Source: Flavobacterium sp.
GTDB lineage: Bacteria; Bacteroidota; Bacteroidia; Flavobacteriales; Flavobacteriaceae
Length of the DNA: 35,741 nt
Assembly: GCA_030151565.1 (NCBI GenBank)
Contig: JASLDM010000145.1
Span: 1 to 35,741 of the forward strand
Reading direction: 5' to 3'
The notes under the pieces were generated by a model. It searched no databases, was not told the origin of the DNA, and saw nothing but the letters and a program-made list of their open reading frames with translations. Position numbers and translations under genes: made by a program. This document shows, piece by piece, positions 1 through 7,445 of this stretch (its first letter is position 1; every line of letters starts with the position of its first letter).

Positions 1-242
1 TTAGCATCGGGTAAAAATGCTGCAAATGGCAATTGAAAAAAAGAATGAATAGTTACTCCACCTGCATTTAAAGCAGCAATTCCTGTTGGAGCTACAACAA
101 TTGTATTTTTATGTGTAGTAGCAACAATTTCTCTGAGTAGAGTAGTTTTTCCAGTACCCGCTTTACCAGTTAAAAAAATCGAACGATTGGTTTGATTTAT
201 AAATTGTAAAACATAATTCGCTTCTTCAGAAAAAGTATTCAT
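1..242 (-). CDS. PIF1-like helicase / AAA ATPase, N-terminal part (3' end outside the window)
   Basis: The first 80 codons are present; the gene runs off the left edge. The protein starts MNTFSEEANYVL and carries a Walker A motif GKAGTGKT at residues 26-33, followed by APTGIAALNAGGVTIHSFF, the motif Ia region typical of the PIF1/RecD-like superfamily 1B DNA helicases found in Bacteroidota. Family knowledge suggests an ATP-dependent 5'-3' DNA helicase, often with a C-terminal HRDC or helix-turn-helix region, which cannot be seen here. The ATG at 240-242 is the natural start. The gene follows the OmpH-like gene on the same strand, but a strong terminator at 283-306 separates them, so it probably has its own promoter. 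Confidence 0.85.
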   Translation of the reverse strand, partial: MNTFSEEANYVLQFINQTNRSIFLTGKAGTGKTTLLREIVATTHKNTIVVAPTGIAALNAGGVTIHSFFQLPFAAFLPDA

Positions 243-282
243 TCTAATTTATTTGGATAGCAAATTACGACTTAAAACTAAA

Positions 283-306
283 AAAACCTCCTAGTAAGGA
301 GGTTTT
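283..306 (-). terminator. Rho-independent terminator of the OmpH-like gene
   Basis: A perfect 9-bp inverted repeat, AAAACCTCC (283-291) and GGAGGTTTT (298-306), with a 6-nt loop. It lies just after the OmpH-like stop codon, and on the minus strand a T run follows the stem. Confidence 0.85.
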
Positions 307-315
307 AAAAAAATA

Positions 316-897
316 TTATTTTGTTTCTTCAACTTGCTCTTCTTTAGAATCTACAGCTTTAATTGCTGCTTTTCCTTTGTATTTAGCATTCAAATCTTTA
401 ATTACAGTTTCAGTAATATCGTATTGCTCTTTTGCATATAAAACAGTAGAAGCATCTTCGGTTCCATAGATGTAGTCAAAACCGTTCTTCTTTCCGTAAT
501 CTTTAATATGTGTTTTAATCTTCTTTACTACAGAATCCATTTCTTGACCACTCTCCATTTGAAGCGTTTGCATCATGGTTTGTTGTTTATAACTCAACTC
601 TTGTTCTCTACGTTGTAATTCTGCTCCTTTTTGTTGAGCCCAAGCCATTCCTTTTGCTTGCGCATTTGCTTGGAATCCCTGCGCTTCTTTTTGAAATTTA
701 GCAACGTCAGCTTCTAACTCTTTGCCCATTTCTTCAGATTTGATTTTATATTTGGATTCGATGTCTTTTGTCTCCTCATATTCTTTCATCAATTTTTGTG
801 TATCCACATATGCTGTTTTGTGTTCTACAGCAACTGGGTTATTGTTGCAAGAAAGTAAGGTTACAGCTAATCCTAAAACCAATAAGCTTTTTTTCAT
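316..897 (-). CDS. OmpH/Skp-like periplasmic chaperone, predicted lipoprotein
   Basis: A 193-residue protein. It begins MKKSLLVLGLAVTLLSCNNN: a charged n-region, a hydrophobic core and an LLSC lipobox, so Cys17 should be lipidated. The middle (about residues 30-130) is rich in K, E, Q and A and reads as a long coiled coil, as in the OmpH/Skp family. The C-terminal part FDYIYGTEDASTVLYA is the usual OmpH-family ending. Skp-type proteins hold unfolded outer-membrane proteins in the periplasm; Bacteroidota have several copies, and lipidated ones are common. It is monocistronic, with a terminator at 283-306 and an 870-bp gene-free region upstream. The family assignment is strong, but its clients cannot be deduced. 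Confidence 0.88.
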   Translation of the reverse strand: MKKSLLVLGLAVTLLSCNNNPVAVEHKTAYVDTQKLMKEYEETKDIESKYKIKSEEMGKELEADVAKFQKEAQGFQANAQAKGMAWAQQKGAELQRREQELSYKQQTMMQTLQMESGQEMDSVVKKIKTHIKDYGKKNGFDYIYGTEDASTVLYAKEQYDITETVIKDLNAKYKGKAAIKAVDSKEEQVEETK

Positions 898-955
898 TTT
901 CTATAATTTTTATTATTCTGTAAAAGTAAGAAAAACTTTGAATCTAAATAAATAA

Positions 956-1775
956 TTTTTAAAAGTATAAAAGCAATGAATAAGGAAAATTAATTGCTTT
1001 ACTGTATTTAATAGTTTTTCATTATAAAAAACGAACCTTTTAAATCGTTTTTAAGACACTTTCTCATTTTATTGATACTAACATATAACATACTTACTAA
1101 TACTTCTTATAAATCGTTTATTTTAAATATTTACTCTTATAAATCAATTTTTACATATGTTATACATCTAAAAATGTTTTTTTAAACTTCCTTCATAAAC
1201 TTCCTTCATAAACTTCCTTCATAAACTTCCTTCATAAACTTCCTTCATAAACTTCCTTCATAAACTTCCTTCATAAACTTCCTTCATAAACTTCCTTCAA
1301 TTTTAAAACTATATATGTTGTATTTTCTATACCCTGGTTTACTTCCTTATATTAGATTTAGTAAATTAATAAATTGATAAGAATCATTATTATTTGATAG
1401 AACTAAAAACGTCAAACATTGCATAAATTGTCATTGATAATTGTTTTACAACTCCATTTAATTCAGAAGTTATTAGTTAGACTTTAATCAAAAATACATC
1501 TAAAATTACTTAAATAAGTAATTCAAAACATAAGAAGTTCTTCGTATATTTTTTATGTATTAGACAAAATAATACACCCGATCTAAAAAAATTTAAATAA
1601 AGAAAACTAAAATAATACTATCATATTGATTTTGGACTCTTGACTTATCTTATTTGAATCCTGATAATCGCTATTGGTTTAAAAAAATAAAACAATACCG
1701 ATTACCTATTTTTATAACTAGGAAATAACTTCAAATTTATAATACATGTTTTTTAATTGCTCCAAAAAAATAAAC
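956..1775. other. Gene-free AT-rich intergenic region containing a tandem repeat
   Basis: About 820 bases lie between the OmpH-like start and the methyltransferase terminator. No reading frame with codon use or length like the neighbours was found on either strand. The only clear structure is the 13-bp tandem array at 1184-1300; a lone partial copy (acttcctta) lies near 1340. A rough hand count outside the array shows more C than G on the plus strand. Confidence 0.7.
1184..1300. repeat. 13-bp tandem repeat, nine copies
   Basis: Nine head-to-tail copies of AAACTTCCTTCAT fill 1184-1300. The first eight are identical and the ninth ends in A instead of T. There are no spacers between copies, so this is a minisatellite-type array and not a CRISPR. 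The 13-bp period is not a multiple of three, and no gene crosses it. Confidence 0.97.
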
Positions 1776-1806
1776 GTAAAAAAAAGGGTGCATTAATGAG
1801 CACCCT
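1776..1806 (-). terminator. Terminator of the SAM methyltransferase gene
   Basis: AGGGTGC (1785-1791) pairs with GCACCCT (1800-1806) across an 8-nt loop. Read on the minus strand, the stem is followed by a run of eight or more T, directly after the methyltransferase stop codon. Confidence 0.8.
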
Positions 1807-1829
1807 ATATATATTTTTGAAAGTAGAAT

Positions 1830-2678
1830 TTACTTTTTCAAAAGTTGATAAATAATCGAAGAATATTCTGTGGTTTTACGAGCTTCTACATTTGATTTTA
1901 ATCCAATCAAAAAAGCTTTAATATAATTTATCTTTCCAGTTTTAATCTTTTCGGAAAGTAGGGATACGTAATAACTATCAAAATACATTGGGTATTTTTG
2001 TTCTAAAACAAATCCTAATGGTAGAAAAATTTGTTCAATTGCTGATTGTGAAAAATGCCATATATGACGAGGTACATCATATGCCGCCCAAAATTTGCCG
2101 TAGTATTGTGCATCATAAGATTTAAAATTAGGAACAGCAACTATTAAAACTCCTCCTACTTTTAAAAGTCTATGCAGAGTATTTAAATATTCATCTAAGT
2201 TAGGAACATGCTCCAATACGTGCCACATCGTGATAACAGAAATCGAGCCACTAGGTATTTCGTCTAAAGAATTTATAAACGAAACTCCCTTTTTTTGAGC
2301 ATTACTCTTTGCCTTTTCATTAGGTTCAAATCCTAAAACTTCCCATTCTCGATCATGAGCAGCTTTCAAAAAATCTCCAGTTCCAGCACCAATGTCCAAC
2401 AATATTCCTTTGTCTGTTACGGCACGTTCAACAATATCTAACTTATCATGAATAGCTTTTTTCTTAACTGTTTGATATATTTTTTCAAATAAAGATCGCT
2501 TTCCATCTGTATGCGAAATATAATCTTCACTTTCATAATACCTTCCTAAGTCTTCATTATTTGGCATTGGAACAGTTTTCAAAAGATCTAATTTTGAATC
2601 GTAGTATAGTTCAAATGTTTCTTGAGTGACTGAATAATCCTTCAGCTTTAGATATTTTTGTGTTGCTTCTATTTTCAT
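1830..2678 (-). CDS. Class I SAM-dependent methyltransferase
   Basis: A 282-residue protein from the ATG at 2676-2678 (MKIEATQKYLKLKDYS). An upstream in-frame ATG at 2717 would start inside the mnmG terminator hairpin and add a non-conserved leader, so the internal start is preferred. The glycine-rich motif I, LLDIGAGTGDFLKAA, sits around residue 96. Motif II/III-like ITMWHVLEHVPNLDEYL and KVGGVLIVAVPNF follow, as in the Methyltransf_23/UbiG-like group. The part before the domain (YYDSKLDLLKTVPMP, RYYESEDYISHTDG) matches the Bacteroidota family that methylates an unknown small molecule or surface glycan. The substrate cannot be told. It is downstream of mnmG but separated by a terminator. Confidence 0.85.
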   Translation of the reverse strand: MKIEATQKYLKLKDYSVTQETFELYYDSKLDLLKTVPMPNNEDLGRYYESEDYISHTDGKRSLFEKIYQTVKKKAIHDKLDIVERAVTDKGILLDIGAGTGDFLKAAHDREWEVLGFEPNEKAKSNAQKKGVSFINSLDEIPSGSISVITMWHVLEHVPNLDEYLNTLHRLLKVGGVLIVAVPNFKSYDAQYYGKFWAAYDVPRHIWHFSQSAIEQIFLPLGFVLEQKYPMYFDSYYVSLLSEKIKTGKINYIKAFLIGLKSNVEARKTTEYSSIIYQLLKK

Positions 2679-2693
2679 TATAATATTTAAATT

Positions 2694-2723
2694 AAAAAGT
2701 GCAGCCATTAAGGCCACACTTTT
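2694..2723 (-). terminator. Rho-independent terminator after mnmG
   Basis: On the minus strand, AAAAGTGTGGCC pairs with GGCTGCACTTTT around a 5-nt loop, a 12-bp stem with two G-U pairs, followed by T residues. It ends the ybeY-mnmG transcript before the methyltransferase gene. Confidence 0.75.
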
Positions 2724-2728
2724 ATTTT

Positions 2729-2744
2729 TGTTCCACGTGAAACA
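2729..2744. promoter_or_regulatory. parS: parS site 1 (ParB binding site)
   Basis: TGTTCCACGTGAAACA is identical to the classical parS sequence of Bacillus subtilis. It lies directly after the mnmG stop codon. The same 16-mer occurs twice more within 2 kb. Confidence 0.92.
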
Positions 2745-4622
2745 TTAACGTCCCATATGGATTAATAATATAGAAATATCTGTAGGTGTTACACCACTAA
2801 TACGTGATGCTTGAGAGATAGTAATAGGCTTAATCTTTTTAAATTTCTCTCGAGATTCAAAAGATAATGATTTAATCTTGTCATAATCAAAATCAGCTGG
2901 AATACGTACTTCTTCTAAACGGTGAAGTTTATCGGCATTATTTCTTTCCTTTTCGATGTATCCAGAGTATTTAACTTGAATCTCTGCTTGCTCAATGATC
3001 TCTTGATCCAAATCATGTAGATCAATATATTCTTGAACTTTTTTAAATTTTAAAATATCATCCAAATCAATTTGAGGACGTGAAAAAACTTTAAACATTT
3101 TATCAGGCTGATTCATCAACGAAGAACCTTTCTCCTCAAGAATAGGGTTGGCTTCATCCAAAGTAACACTGGTTTCTTTAAAAAAAGAAACAAAAGCTAA
3201 GGACTCTTTCTCCTTTTGTTCCATTCGTCTTAGACGATCTTCCGTAGCTAAACCAGCTTCAAAAGACATTGGAGTTAATCTAAAGTCAGCATTATCTTGA
3301 CGCAATAATGTTCGATATTCAGCACGAGAAGTAAACATTCTATATGGTTCCTCGGTTCCTTTTGTAATTAGATCATCAATTAAAACACCAATATAAGCTT
3401 CATCTCTTTTCAAAATCAGCGGGGCCTTTTCATTGATTTTTAAATGCGCATTCATACCTGCCATCAATCCTTGAGCTGCTGCTTCTTCATAGCCAGTAGT
3501 TCCATTAATTTGTCCAGCGAAATAAAGTCCTTCAACTAATTTAGTTTCTAATGTGTGCTTTAATTGAGTTGGTGGAAAATAATCATATTCGATAGCATAA
3601 CCAGGTCTAAAAATCTTAGCATTTTCAAAACCCACTACAGCACGTAAAGCTTTAAATTGAACTTCTTCAGGTAAGGAAGTAGAAAAACCATTGACATAAA
3701 TTTCGCAAGTATTCCAACCTTCAGGTTCAACAAAAATCTGATGACGCTCTTTGTCTGCAAAACGATTAATCTTATCTTCGATTGAAGGACAGTAACGCGG
3801 ACCAATACTCTTAATTCGACCAGCAAACATTGGAGAACGATCAAAACCTTCACGGAGTAAATCATGTACCAAAGCAGACGTATAAGTCATGTGGCAATCA
3901 CGTTGCACAGTCAAAGGTTTAGTAGAATTTAAATACGAAAATTTAGCTGGATTAACATCTCCACCTTGAACCTCCATTTTTGAATAGTCCAACGATCGAC
4001 CATCTACACGTGGAGGTGTTCCTGTTTTCATTCTTCCTGCATCAAAACCTAACTCTATTAAGTTTTCAGTAATACCAAATGAAGCACCCTCTCCTGCTCT
4101 ACCACCACCAAATTGTTTTTCACCTATATGAATCAAACCGTTTAAAAAAGTACCATTCGTAAGAATAACACTTTTAGCTTTAATTTCTAAACCTAATGAA
4201 GTACGTACACCAATAACTTTATAATTTTCAACCAAAAGTCCGGTTACCATGTCTTGGTAAAAATCTAAATTCGGAGTCCCTTCTAACATCAAACGCCACG
4301 TTTCCGAAAAGCGCATACGATCTGATTGAACGCGAGGAGACCACATTGCGGGTCCTTTAGATTGGTTAAGCATTTTAAATTGAATTGCAGTTTGATCTGA
4401 TACAATACCAGAATAACCACCTAGCGCATCAATTTCACGCACAATTTGTCCTTTTGCAATTCCTCCCATAGCAGGATTACAAGACATTTGTGCGATATTT
4501 TGCAAACTCATAGTAATCAATAATGTTTTTGATCCCATGTTTGCAGCAGCTGCAGCAGCTTCTGAACCTGCATGTCCAGCACCTACTACCACTACGTCAT
4601 ATTGTTCTTGAAATATACTCAT
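2745..4622 (-). CDS. mnmG: tRNA uridine-5-carboxymethylaminomethyl modification enzyme MnmG (GidA)
   Basis: A 625-residue protein, the usual length. With MnmE it installs the cmnm5 group on U34 of tRNAs reading two-codon boxes, using FAD, glycine and methylene-THF in the cytoplasm. The FAD-binding dinucleotide fold is seen in VVVGAGHAGSEAA (residues 11-23). CNPAMGGIAKG (48-58) is conserved. Both GidA signatures are present: GPRYCPSIEDKINRF (274-288) and AGQINGTTGYEEAAAQG (369-385). The C-terminal helical domain that contacts MnmE and tRNA ends in TDISILLIHMGR. The start codon is at 4620-4622, and a parS site occupies the translation-initiation region immediately upstream. mnmG lies next to the replication origin in many bacteria, which fits the context here. 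It is probably co-transcribed with ybeY, 41 bp upstream. Confidence 0.98.
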   Translation of the reverse strand: MSIFQEQYDVVVVGAGHAGSEAAAAAANMGSKTLLITMSLQNIAQMSCNPAMGGIAKGQIVREIDALGGYSGIVSDQTAIQFKMLNQSKGPAMWSPRVQSDRMRFSETWRLMLEGTPNLDFYQDMVTGLLVENYKVIGVRTSLGLEIKAKSVILTNGTFLNGLIHIGEKQFGGGRAGEGASFGITENLIELGFDAGRMKTGTPPRVDGRSLDYSKMEVQGGDVNPAKFSYLNSTKPLTVQRDCHMTYTSALVHDLLREGFDRSPMFAGRIKSIGPRYCPSIEDKINRFADKERHQIFVEPEGWNTCEIYVNGFSTSLPEEVQFKALRAVVGFENAKIFRPGYAIEYDYFPPTQLKHTLETKLVEGLYFAGQINGTTGYEEAAAQGLMAGMNAHLKINEKAPLILKRDEAYIGVLIDDLITKGTEEPYRMFTSRAEYRTLLRQDNADFRLTPMSFEAGLATEDRLRRMEQKEKESLAFVSFFKETSVTLDEANPILEEKGSSLMNQPDKMFKVFSRPQIDLDDILKFKKVQEYIDLHDLDQEIIEQAEIQVKYSGYIEKERNNADKLHRLEEVRIPADFDYDKIKSLSFESREKFKKIKPITISQASRISGVTPTDISILLIHMGR

Positions 4623-4638
4623 TGTTCCACGTGAAACA
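4623..4638. promoter_or_regulatory. parS: parS site 2, abutting the mnmG start codon
   Basis: The second exact TGTTCCACGTGAAACA, immediately before the mnmG ATG (minus strand). It takes the place where a ribosome-binding region would be, in the 41-bp gap between ybeY and mnmG. Confidence 0.92.
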
Positions 4639-4663
4639 TTTAATAATTAATACTAGAAAAAAA

Positions 4664-5083
4664 TTATTGTTCCACGTGAAACAATTTCATCTTTTCATTT
4701 TCTTTAGCGCGCATCACAGTTTCTTCTTCTTCTGTCTTGTCTTTAAATCCACAATAATGTAAAACACCATGGGCCATGACTCTTAATAATTCGATATTAA
4801 AAGATACATCGAATTCAGATGCATTCTCACGAACACGTTCAATAGAAATAAAAATATCACCTGAAAGCGTTTTACCTTCAGTATAGTCAAAACTAATAAT
4901 ATCTGTAAGCGTGTCGTGATTCAAATATTCTACATTGATTTTATGTAAATAGTCGTCATCACAAAATATATAATTTAACTCACCTAGAAAAAAGCCTTCG
5001 GAAGTTACAACCGAATTAAGCCAAGCCTCATACTGTTCTTCATCTGTGAGATTAAAATCTGTTTCATAATTGAATGTAATCAT
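4664..5083 (-). CDS. ybeY: Endoribonuclease YbeY (16S rRNA maturation factor)
   Basis: A 139-residue protein of the UPF0054/YbeY family, a single-strand endoribonuclease in 16S rRNA 3'-end maturation and ribosome quality control. Conserved NHDTLTDIISFDY (55-67), SGDIFIS (74-80) and HGVLHYCGFKDK (105-116) are visible. His105 and His109 match the first two zinc ligands. The third position, His in E. coli (HGMLHLLGYDH), is Asp115 here, which I believe is a common Bacteroidota variant. The final residues FHVEQ are encoded by a parS site, so this C-terminus may be shaped by the DNA element. The -7 motif TAACTTTG at 5108-5115 is a likely promoter for ybeY-mnmG. Confidence 0.93.
   Translation of the reverse strand: MITFNYETDFNLTDEEQYEAWLNSVVTSEGFFLGELNYIFCDDDYLHKINVEYLNHDTLTDIISFDYTEGKTLSGDIFISIERVRENASEFDVSFNIELLRVMAHGVLHYCGFKDKTEEEETVMRAKENEKMKLFHVEQ
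4668..4683. promoter_or_regulatory. parS: parS site 3, inside the 3' end of ybeY
   Basis: The third exact TGTTCCACGTGAAACA. It overlaps the last five sense codons of ybeY and starts 45 bp from site 2. Confidence 0.92.
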
Positions 5084-5107
5084 ATAACGCTAAAATTTAA
5101 ATACGCA

Positions 5108-5115
5108 CAAAGTTA
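5108..5115 (-). promoter_or_regulatory. Promoter -7 element for ybeY-mnmG
   Basis: On the minus strand TAACTTTG matches the Bacteroidota -7 consensus TAnnTTTG and lies 25 bp before the ybeY ATG. No clear -33 TTG was seen at the ideal distance. Confidence 0.55.
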
Positions 5116-5845
5116 CGATGAAAATTAAAAATGAGAGAATCTACAATCATAAAAGATTCTTTCGAAAAGGAACCTATTCTAATTCTAATATTCTAATCAT
5201 TGCTTCGTAAATCTTAAAAATCTTTTCAACTTATAAACACTATTATATAATAGAATAAAATATTTTAAAAATTTAAATAAATCTTTCTTCTTTATATTGT
5301 CTGTTAATAGCTACAATAACTTTCCTTTAGATGTACGTTTAATTGACTTATTAAAAGTTATTAACAATTATACTAGTTGTTAAGTGTTGATTTTCAATTA
5401 AATAATTTTAAAACATAATTTAAAAAATACTTTATTGACATCAAATGTTGAATAACTTTAATTGTTAATTACTGTTGATAACTTTGTATAAACGTTGGAT
5501 AACGTCAAAACAAATAATTGAAAATAAATTTGCAGGATTCCTTTTCATTCTTGTATTGAAATAATTCTCAATAAAACAAAAAAGAGTTGTTGTTTTCTAT
5601 CCATAGTTATCAACAATTACTGTTAACTTATAATGAATTGAAGGTTAAGCAATTAGTTTTCCTTGTCAACACCACTTTAAAAATGATGTTTACATCGTTT
5701 ATATTTATAATTATATTACTGATAATTAATTAGTTATCAGTAATTAATCTTATTGACTAAGACAAATCTAATTTTTAATATGGTAATAACATTGATTAAA
5801 TGTATAAATATGGAATAAAGACCACATCAAAAAATTACTTAATTG
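5116..5845. other. oriC: Candidate chromosomal replication origin (oriC)
   Basis: A 730-bp AT-rich gene-free block between the divergent ybeY and gltX promoters. DnaA-box-like 9-mers cluster in it: TTATCAACA at 5607-5615 and its complement at 5473-5481 (each one base from TTATCCACA), with weaker matches TTATTAACA 5358-5366, TTGTCAACA 5663-5671 and GTTGGATAA 5494-5502. A nearly pure A/T tract at 5231-5280, with palindrome CTATTATATAATAG (5240-5253), could be an unwinding element. Three parS sites lie within 2.9 kb on the mnmG side. Genes to the left are all on the minus strand, and gltX and most genes to the right are on the plus strand. Since dnaA is not visible, the call is an inference. Confidence 0.6.
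5715..5744. repeat. 11-bp perfect inverted repeat upstream of gltX
   Basis: ATTACTGATAA (5715-5725) and TTATCAGTAAT (5734-5744) are exact complements with an 8-nt AT spacer. There is no T-run context to make it a convincing terminator. It could be an operator or a structural part of the candidate origin. Confidence 0.7.
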
Positions 5846-5853
5846 TATCTTTG
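5846..5853 (+). promoter_or_regulatory. Promoter -7 element for gltX
   Basis: TATCTTTG matches TAnnTTTG and lies 19 bp before the preferred gltX ATG. A -33 TTG at the ideal spacing is not evident. Confidence 0.5.
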
Positions 5854-5872
5854 TACGAAAATAATATTCAAG

Positions 5873-7387
5873 ATGGCAAATCAAGTTCGCGTGCGCTTTG
5901 CACCGAGTCCTACAGGACCTTTACACATTGGTGGCGTAAGAACCGCTTTATTTAATTATTTGTTTGCGAAAAAGAACCAAGGTGTTTTTTATATTCGTAT
6001 TGAAGATACTGATCAAAACAGATTTGTACCTGGAGCCGAACAGTATATTATGGAAGCTTTAGAATGGTTGGGGATTTCTCCTGATGAAACTATAGGTAAA
6101 AATGAAAAATTCGGTCCTTATAAACAAAGTGAGCGTAAAGATTTATACAAACAATATGCTGATCAGTTAATCGAATCGGGTTGGGCATATTATGCATTTG
6201 ATACTGCAGAAGCTTTAGACATTTTAAGAAAAGAAACCGAAGCAGCTGGAAATACATTTATTTACAATCATACCAATAGAGAGCAATTAGAAACTTCTCT
6301 GAAATTAACGAAAGAAGAAGTAGCTGCTAAAATTGCTGCTAACGTACCTTATGTAATTCGTTTTAAAACTCCAGTTGGAGAAATCTTAACTTTAAACGAT
6401 CTAATTCGTGGAGAAATTAAATTTGATACAAGTTTATTAGATGATAAAGTACTTTTTAAAAGTGATGGAATGCCAACGTATCATTTAGCAAATATTGTTG
6501 ATGACCATTTGATGGAAACATCACACGTTATTCGTGGAGAAGAATGGTTGCCTTCGCTCCCACTTCATGAACTACTGTACAAAGCTTTTGGATGGGCCGC
6601 ACCAAAATTTGCACATTTACCTTTGATTTTAAAACCAGTTGGAAACGGAAAATTATCTAAACGCGATGGCGATAAACTAGGATTTCCTGTTTTCCCATTA
6701 GATTGGAAAGATCCAATTACGGGTGAAACTTCTTCTGGATATAGAGAAAAAGGTTTTTATCCTGAAACAGTAATTAATTTCTTAGCACTTTTAGGTTGGA
6801 ATGACGGAACTGATCAAGAACTATTTTCTTTATCAGAATTAGTAGAAAAATTTGATTTAGCCCGCGTACATAAAGCAGGTGCCAAATTTGATCCTGAAAA
6901 AAATAAATGGTTTAATCAACATTATTTAAAACTACAAAGTAATACTGATTTAGCTACAGATTTTCTAAAGATTTTGAAGGATAAAGATATTGAAGTTTGT
7001 CCTGAATATGTAGAAAAAGTTGTTGGGATGATTAAAGAACGTGCAACTTTTGTCTCTGATTTTTATGAACTATCTGATTTCTTTTTTGAAGCACCCATTG
7101 ACTTTGATAAGAAAGCAGCTAAAAATTGGAAAGAAGATACTCCTCAATTCATGAGAAATACAGCCTCTATTTTAAATGAAATAGAAAATTTTGAAGCTAA
7201 AAATATTGAAACACGAGTTAAAGATTGGCTGACTAAAGAAGAAATAGGAATGGGAAAAGTGATGCAACCTTTACGATTAAGTGTTGTAGGTGCTTTAAAA
7301 GGTCCAGATTTATTTGAAATTATTTCACTTTTGGGTAAAGAAGAAACTTTAAAAAGAATTGACTTTGCCATTGAAAAACTCTCTTAG
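5873..7387 (+). CDS. gltX: Glutamate--tRNA ligase
   Basis: A 504-residue class I aminoacyl-tRNA synthetase that charges tRNA-Glu. The start at 5873 (MANQVRVRFAPSPTGPLHIGG) is chosen because the ten extra residues of the longer frame are not conserved and would overlap the -7 promoter motif at 5846. The HIGH-type signature is PLHIGG (residues 16-21), and the KMSKS-type loop is KLSKR (260-264), followed by the Bacteroidota-type insertion DGDKLGFPVFPLDWKDP. IRIEDTDQNRF (41-51) is the conserved GluRS motif. The C-terminal anticodon-binding region ends in LGKEETLKRIDFAIEKLS. It is the first rightward gene after the putative origin. Confidence 0.97.
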   Translation: MANQVRVRFAPSPTGPLHIGGVRTALFNYLFAKKNQGVFYIRIEDTDQNRFVPGAEQYIMEALEWLGISPDETIGKNEKFGPYKQSERKDLYKQYADQLIESGWAYYAFDTAEALDILRKETEAAGNTFIYNHTNREQLETSLKLTKEEVAAKIAANVPYVIRFKTPVGEILTLNDLIRGEIKFDTSLLDDKVLFKSDGMPTYHLANIVDDHLMETSHVIRGEEWLPSLPLHELLYKAFGWAAPKFAHLPLILKPVGNGKLSKRDGDKLGFPVFPLDWKDPITGETSSGYREKGFYPETVINFLALLGWNDGTDQELFSLSELVEKFDLARVHKAGAKFDPEKNKWFNQHYLKLQSNTDLATDFLKILKDKDIEVCPEYVEKVVGMIKERATFVSDFYELSDFFFEAPIDFDKKAAKNWKEDTPQFMRNTASILNEIENFEAKNIETRVKDWLTKEEIGMGKVMQPLRLSVVGALKGPDLFEIISLLGKEETLKRIDFAIEKLS

Positions 7388-7445
7388 ATAAGGATTTATA
7401 TAAAGAATAGTACTATTTTCGTTTATTAAACTTAAACTATAAATT

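Noticed and set aside
1184..1300. Possible CRISPR array
   Set aside because: The copies are contiguous 13-mers with no spacers, and no cas genes are near.
2679..2717. Upstream ATG of the methyltransferase gene
   Set aside because: It lies within the mnmG terminator stem and adds a leader that does not look conserved; the ATG at 2678 is preferred.
4523..4762. Plus-strand open frame across the parS sites
   Set aside because: It lies antisense to mnmG and ybeY, has a low-complexity F/L/H-rich translation and no promoter.
5843..5872. Ten-residue N-terminal extension of gltX
   Set aside because: It would begin before the likely -7 promoter element; MANQVRVRFAPSPTG is the normal start.
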